The position numbers were made by a program, and so were the translations under genes. Source: Flavitalea plasmicola (GTDB lineage Bacteria; Bacteroidota; Bacteroidia; Chitinophagales; Chitinophagaceae). From it: a stretch of 64,000 nt of DNA. Shown here piece after piece: positions 60,169 through 64,000 of the stretch. How positions within the stretch are numbered: position 1 is the stretch's first letter; each line of letters starts with the position of its first letter. The DNA lies in the NCBI RefSeq assembly GCF_030546645.1, contig NZ_JAUOTO010000004.1, positions 372,001-436,000 on the forward strand. Direction: 5' to 3'. The notes under the pieces are model-generated. The model made no database searches and had not been told where the DNA came from. It worked only from the letters and a program-made list of their open reading frames with translations.

Positions 60169-60943
60169 GCATCACCTCCTCATCGTCCCATAACCGGGTG
60201 ATGGAATAATGGATCACCACTCCCTTTCCGAAATTACTGTTTGTTCGGAGCTGGAGGGAGTTATTATGTGTGGTGCCTCTCCACCGGAGGCTCAGCCGGT
60301 TCCAGAAAAATCCGTAGTGGGCGCAGGTCCTGCGGATCCTGCTCCTCGAATGGCCATAAGCGCTCAGCGCTATTGCATGCATGATGGCGAACCGGCCTGT
60401 GTTCCTGAGCCCCGTGCGGGCGATGATCTCGAAAGCCTGGCAGTGGTCCAGCCCCGACAGAATGGTATGCCATTTGCCATCTGCCGGCACAATACAAGGC
60501 CCCGGCTGCTGGCTGAAGGTGCCTCTCCGTCCTTCCATGCCCACGCATCCCTTTACCTCCAGCTTGTACCGTGGATCGGTCTTTTTTCCAATGCCCAATC
60601 TTCCTCCTTCCTGTAAGAAAACGCAGTTCTCCTCTTCCTTCATCTCTTCCGGCCTGGATGCGCATTGCAATTGCAGGCCTTGCAGATGCTGAATGTTCTT
60701 GTCGATATAGAAGAAAGGCTCCATTTCATCAATGCTGCTGTAGAAGGTGACCAATCTTTTGGAAGAGCCGGAAGAACTGACATGCAGGCCATTCGCCTCG
60801 TCCTTGGAGAACCCGTCATCCTCCCTGTTGACCATGGAGTCGATGAGGGAGCTGAAATGTTTTTCGGAGGGGAGGCCGCCATTCCTGAAAAATTTCTTTA
60901 ATTCTTCCCTGCCGTGGGTCTTTCCATTGCCCTGGTTATTCAT
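60161..60943 (-). CDS. Fibre/adhesin-like protein between the two baseplate genes
   Basis: 260 residues. The start REELKKFFRNGGLPSEKHFS, then SLIDSMVNREDDGF, gives a helical anchor; DPRYKLEVKGCVGMEGRRG and a beta-rich C-terminal half (ADGKWHTILSGLDHCQAFEI, SLRWRGTTHNNSLQLRTNSN) resemble the collar and tip of tail-fibre proteins. It probably attaches to the baseplate and may bind the target; it is short compared with Afp13. Coupled to both neighbours (6-nt gap upstream, 8-nt overlap downstream). Confidence 0.65.
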   Translation of the reverse strand: MNNQGNGKTHGREELKKFFRNGGLPSEKHFSSLIDSMVNREDDGFSKDEANGLHVSSSGSSKRLVTFYSSIDEMEPFFYIDKNIQHLQGLQLQCASRPEEMKEEENCVFLQEGGRLGIGKKTDPRYKLEVKGCVGMEGRRGTFSQQPGPCIVPADGKWHTILSGLDHCQAFEIIARTGLRNTGRFAIMHAIALSAYGHSRSRIRRTCAHYGFFWNRLSLRWRGTTHNNSLQLRTNSNFGKGVVIHYSITRLWDDEEVMHD

Positions 60944-60949
60944 AATGTT

Positions 60950-63900
60950 TTATTTTACGGGGTTAACAAAAGTCAGGTTGAAATATTCATCCGGACTCTC
61001 TCTGCTGACAGGCTCTTCATCATAGCCTTCCTGCTGTGTCTGCCGGGGATAGGAGATCAACAGTTCGTTGCCGATGTAAAGGTCTCCGATGCCTTTCGGG
61101 TCAGGAGCGATATAGTCGTCATTATCCAGCAATCGGATCAGGTGATGATCGGACGGGATCAAAACAGCCTCGGGGACGGAACCCTGGATGAACTCGATGG
61201 GGTGTACTGCCGAATCGATCATTGCGCCTTTCAATTCACCGGTGACCGCATCTTTAACCTTGAAGAAATGTACGACGGAAAATCCTCTCACCTCCGTTAT
61301 GTAGGGTCTCTTTTTGATATAGGTAAGGAGCTCCGGGATATAGATCCGCGTACCGATCCTCACGGCGGAGTCGGGTGCGTATATCCAGGGGCAGAGCCAT
61401 TGCCTGATATCTTCGTGTAATTGTTGGAGGTAATATCCACTGCCGGCATCTTTGGCGAGCTGATCCGTCAGCCTGATCCGGCAGGCAATTTTGATCTTCT
61501 CATACACGGGGTTGCCGATCTCTATATTTATAAAAGGTGAGGCAAAGCCGGCAAGATAATTTTTGACGGCGAAGAGGGTTGACAGGTTCACTTTCGGCTG
61601 ATCGATATATACATTGCCGTCGGCGCCTTCTTTGGGTATCAGGATCACCTGGATATCGACGCCAGGGTACACGGATTGCCGCTGATGGCTGGTCCCGAAA
61701 CATTTCACTACGGCGATGGAAGGAAATTTCTCCAGCACCAACTGTTCTATATCCAGGGACGTGAGGGGACGTTTCTTATGACGAAGCCGTTCGCTGATGC
61801 GGGTGTAATAAGCTTCGTCCTTTTCTGCGGATGATCCGCCGAAGGAGAGGAAAGGTTGCCAGACTTGCTCCAGCCCCTGCACTTTACGAATAAAATTCTT
61901 TATAGATCCGGCAGGCAGGACGAAGGTGGAATCGGAGAATGGGTGTTCCTTATCCGGCACCCGCTCAGCCAATCCAGCCTGGGAGAGGATGGCGATGACT
62001 TTCGATTTCATGTCGGTGGTCACACTGACAGAAGCCCTGATCCAGAAGAGACCGGCAGGCAATATGGTATGCTCCAGGCTGATGAGCTCCGGCAATTTCA
62101 GCCGGACGATGCCTGTGTTGATAAATCCGTGGGTCGTATCGGTCAAAATGCTGCCGGCGCTCATCGTCACCCAGTCATTATCCACCAGGTAGCTCCAGGT
62201 GATGCTGCCGGAATCGTGCAAGGTATGGTGGAAGTTTTTTTCATCGAGCTGAAAAAGGAGGGAAAGCTCTTCGCCCGATGTGGCATCGCTGAGGCCCAGG
62301 TGCAGGTGACCCCCGGTGTCAAAGTCCGGCAGAAGGGAGATAAACCGGGCATCGTCGCCGGGGTAGATCTTTTTATATCCGAAGGGATATTGATGAATAA
62401 TTTCCAGCCCACCCGCGGTGTTGCCGGACTCCCGGGTATCCTTGAAAGCCTCCGCATGTTCCAGCGTATAATTGACGCTGGCGGATTTAGCCCTGGGCGT
62501 ATAGGGTTGATTCGGCAAGGGAAGTTTCCTCGTCCACAGGCGGGCGTTGTGCATGGCCACCTCGGGGAAGATCTTTGGGAACAAGGCATGTCCGAAGGCT
62601 TCCGGTGGGGAGAGCAATTCGAGGCGGATCGCACCGTTGCGGAAAAATCCATTGGATTCTTCTTCTTCCTGTGCAAGCAAGGGCAAGTTGGAAAACTCCA
62701 GCTTTTTAATATCGATTCCCCTGATCCAGGTCGTGGAAGAAGGGCCGTTGACCCCATCGTCGGGGCTTCTGGTATACAGCGGGAAGGTCTGTTGCTGTGC
62801 CACGGGAGGTTGTACTGTTCCATTCCTCAGGGCGCCGATGCCAATCCGGAATGAGTCGTCGGTGACCCCGGTGTTATATCCTGCAAACCAGGTGGCAAAT
62901 CCGCCCGGTTCTTTAGGCAGGTCCATCCATTCCAGGCGGACAGCCAGATCCGTCGTATAGCGATTGAAAATGTTGCTGTTCTTAATATCCAGGTAAGAGC
63001 CCACGACCGGCTGTGGGCCGAAAGGCTGGAATGCGCTGTCGATGGCCAGGTTGCCAATGCTGTTTTGCATTTTGACCTGACGGAAATGCTGTACCTGTGA
63101 TCTCAGATGGATCCGTTGGATCAGCAGACTGCGCAGGAAAGAGAAAGCGTTGTGCGGAGCGTCATTGTTGATCAGCAGGCGGAAAGCAGGGAAGGTTGTT
63201 CCGTGATCCGGCCCATGGATCCCTGGCTTATATACCTCGAGGGCTTTCGCAGCGGGACCTAATTCAATGAGGACCTCCAGGGTATTGTTTTCCGGCATGC
63301 GCACGGTGTACCTTTCCGCGGGGCTCCAGCCGTCGGCTGCTGTAAAATCAATGTCAAAAGCGCGGGTAAGGATCTCGTTTTGTACTGCCTGCTCCGTCTT
63401 CAGAGAAGCCGCCGCGAACCGGGTGATATAATCACCGAGACGCTTGAAAGACGACGGTTCAAAATAAAAGGTCAATTGTATCTTCCGCTGTGCTTCCGTC
63501 AGATAGAAAACAGGAGAGGCAAGCAGAAGGCCGATGTTCGTATCGTTCATCGAGCGCTGAAGCCTTGCCAGCTCATCCTGGTCCTCGCCAAACAGCGGCC
63601 AGGGAACCTGTGTGTTCCCTTTCATCAAAAGATCGGCTGTGGCGCCGGGATAATCACCCTGGTATACCTGGGCGTTCTTTAGAAGGCTATGATCGGGGTC
63701 ATCGTCCAGGAATACGGTCCTTTCGCTGATGAATAGGGTCTTCAGCGCTGCAACCTTCACGGGTGTAACGGTAGTATCTGTTATCAGCCGGTATTTCAGC
63801 GGGTCTTCCCGTCCGGGTATTTCGGCCAGCATCTCTTCGCCTGCATTCAACCGGACGAGACCGGCATTGATGTTTGGGGTGAACAGCAGGTGCACTTTAT

Positions 63901-64000
63901 CCGGGACCTCTGTTCTTGTTGCTATAGCCAGGATATTCCGGTAGTAATAATCCAGGTGTTCTTTTGTCAATTGATTGATCTCTTCCCGCAAATAGCCGTA
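60950..64000 (-). CDS. Baseplate J/gp47-like protein of the eCIS (5' end outside window)
   Basis: The frame is open to the window edge; the real start lies beyond 64000 (an internal TTG at 63991 is not a convincing start). At least 1016 residues. The C-terminal 260 residues carry the baseplate J pattern: HQRQSVYPGVDIQVILIPKE, FASPFINIEIGNPVYEKIKI, then RIGTRIYIPELLTYIKKRPY and ITEVRGFSVVHF. The N-terminal part (TEVPDKVHLLFTPNINAGLV) is usual for the large Afp11-type proteins of Bacteroidetes eCIS. It is the first gene of the operon segment seen here; tube, sheath and spike genes are expected upstream. Confidence 0.88.
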   Translation of the reverse strand, partial: YGYLREEINQLTKEHLDYYYRNILAIATRTEVPDKVHLLFTPNINAGLVRLNAGEEMLAEIPGREDPLKYRLITDTTVTPVKVAALKTLFISERTVFLDDDPDHSLLKNAQVYQGDYPGATADLLMKGNTQVPWPLFGEDQDELARLQRSMNDTNIGLLLASPVFYLTEAQRKIQLTFYFEPSSFKRLGDYITRFAAASLKTEQAVQNEILTRAFDIDFTAADGWSPAERYTVRMPENNTLEVLIELGPAAKALEVYKPGIHGPDHGTTFPAFRLLINNDAPHNAFSFLRSLLIQRIHLRSQVQHFRQVKMQNSIGNLAIDSAFQPFGPQPVVGSYLDIKNSNIFNRYTTDLAVRLEWMDLPKEPGGFATWFAGYNTGVTDDSFRIGIGALRNGTVQPPVAQQQTFPLYTRSPDDGVNGPSSTTWIRGIDIKKLEFSNLPLLAQEEEESNGFFRNGAIRLELLSPPEAFGHALFPKIFPEVAMHNARLWTRKLPLPNQPYTPRAKSASVNYTLEHAEAFKDTRESGNTAGGLEIIHQYPFGYKKIYPGDDARFISLLPDFDTGGHLHLGLSDATSGEELSLLFQLDEKNFHHTLHDSGSITWSYLVDNDWVTMSAGSILTDTTHGFINTGIVRLKLPELISLEHTILPAGLFWIRASVSVTTDMKSKVIAILSQAGLAERVPDKEHPFSDSTFVLPAGSIKNFIRKVQGLEQVWQPFLSFGGSSAEKDEAYYTRISERLRHKKRPLTSLDIEQLVLEKFPSIAVVKCFGTSHQRQSVYPGVDIQVILIPKEGADGNVYIDQPKVNLSTLFAVKNYLAGFASPFINIEIGNPVYEKIKIACRIRLTDQLAKDAGSGYYLQQLHEDIRQWLCPWIYAPDSAVRIGTRIYIPELLTYIKKRPYITEVRGFSVVHFFKVKDAVTGELKGAMIDSAVHPIEFIQGSVPEAVLIPSDHHLIRLLDNDDYIAPDPKGIGDLYIGNELLISYPRQTQQEGYDEEPVSRESPDEYFNLTFVNPVK

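Noticed and set aside
61856-62854. 332-residue plus-strand frame opposite the baseplate gene
   Set aside because: Gly/Val-rich antisense shadow; the minus frame is continuous with baseplate J motifs.
60950-63991. Complete 1013-residue gene starting at TTG 63991
   Set aside because: The frame continues open to base 64000, so the start is outside the window; the TTG is an edge artefact.
54849-64000. Prophage tail module
   Set aside because: No capsid, portal, terminase, lysis or integrase genes; the AAA+ ATPase, CIS tape-measure type and DUF4157 neighbour fit an eCIS.

Overview
The window looks like chromosomal DNA of a Bacteroidota member, most likely Chitinophagaceae (inferred from gene content only). 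Evidence includes a SusC/SusD pair, an FG-GAP/VCBS surface lipoprotein, a type IX secretion type-B C-terminal domain, an orphan ECF sigma factor of the Bacteroidetes type, NamZ, and promoters of the TTTG-N19-21-TAnnTTTG class. No tRNA, rRNA, CRISPR array, insertion sequence or prophage integrase was seen.

Layout. 1-8.0 kb: a minus-strand nutrient-uptake operon susC-susD-VCBS lipoprotein, whose last gene runs off the left edge, with a terminator-like hairpin before that last gene. 8-14 kb: a ComF-like phosphoribosyltransferase, an ECF sigma factor, an HD hydrolase with an unusual repeat-rich leader, a hot-dog thioesterase and a T9SS-secreted protein. 14-18 kb: a Crp/Fnr regulator divergent from a ClC chloride transporter, sharing palindromic sites, then a small membrane protein and an SGNH esterase. 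18-22 kb: a GrpE-like/Hsp70-like chaperone pair facing an unknown membrane protein. 22-28.8 kb: glpR-like regulator and glpD with GlpR-like operators, alaS, a sarcosine oxidase-type flavoenzyme and trmO. 28.8-36 kb: a hybrid histidine kinase, a beta-lactamase-fold serine hydrolase, a CBM9-like protein and an EF-G paralogue. 36-40 kb: a short self-contained transcription unit encoding a 42-residue peptide, a Upf1-like SF1 helicase and NamZ. 40-47 kb: a dnaE-dinB mutagenesis cassette set among three small paralogous helical proteins, plus a candidate sRNA. 47-49.4 kb: a universal stress protein and an SDR-DinB fusion.

49.4-64 kb is the most distinctive part: the distal half of an extracellular contractile injection system (eCIS, Afp/PVC-like). 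On the minus strand a tightly coupled operon (gaps or overlaps of 1-10 nt) encodes a baseplate J-like protein (cut by the right edge), a fibre-like protein, a second baseplate-like protein, a tape-measure protein and an AAA+ ATPase. Facing it on the plus strand are a DUF4157 protein with an HEAWH motif and two unrecognised proteins that look like cargo. Sheath, tube and spike genes would lie beyond base 64000.

Many long plus-strand frames opposite the FG-GAP, SusC and SusD genes are compositional shadows and were left out.
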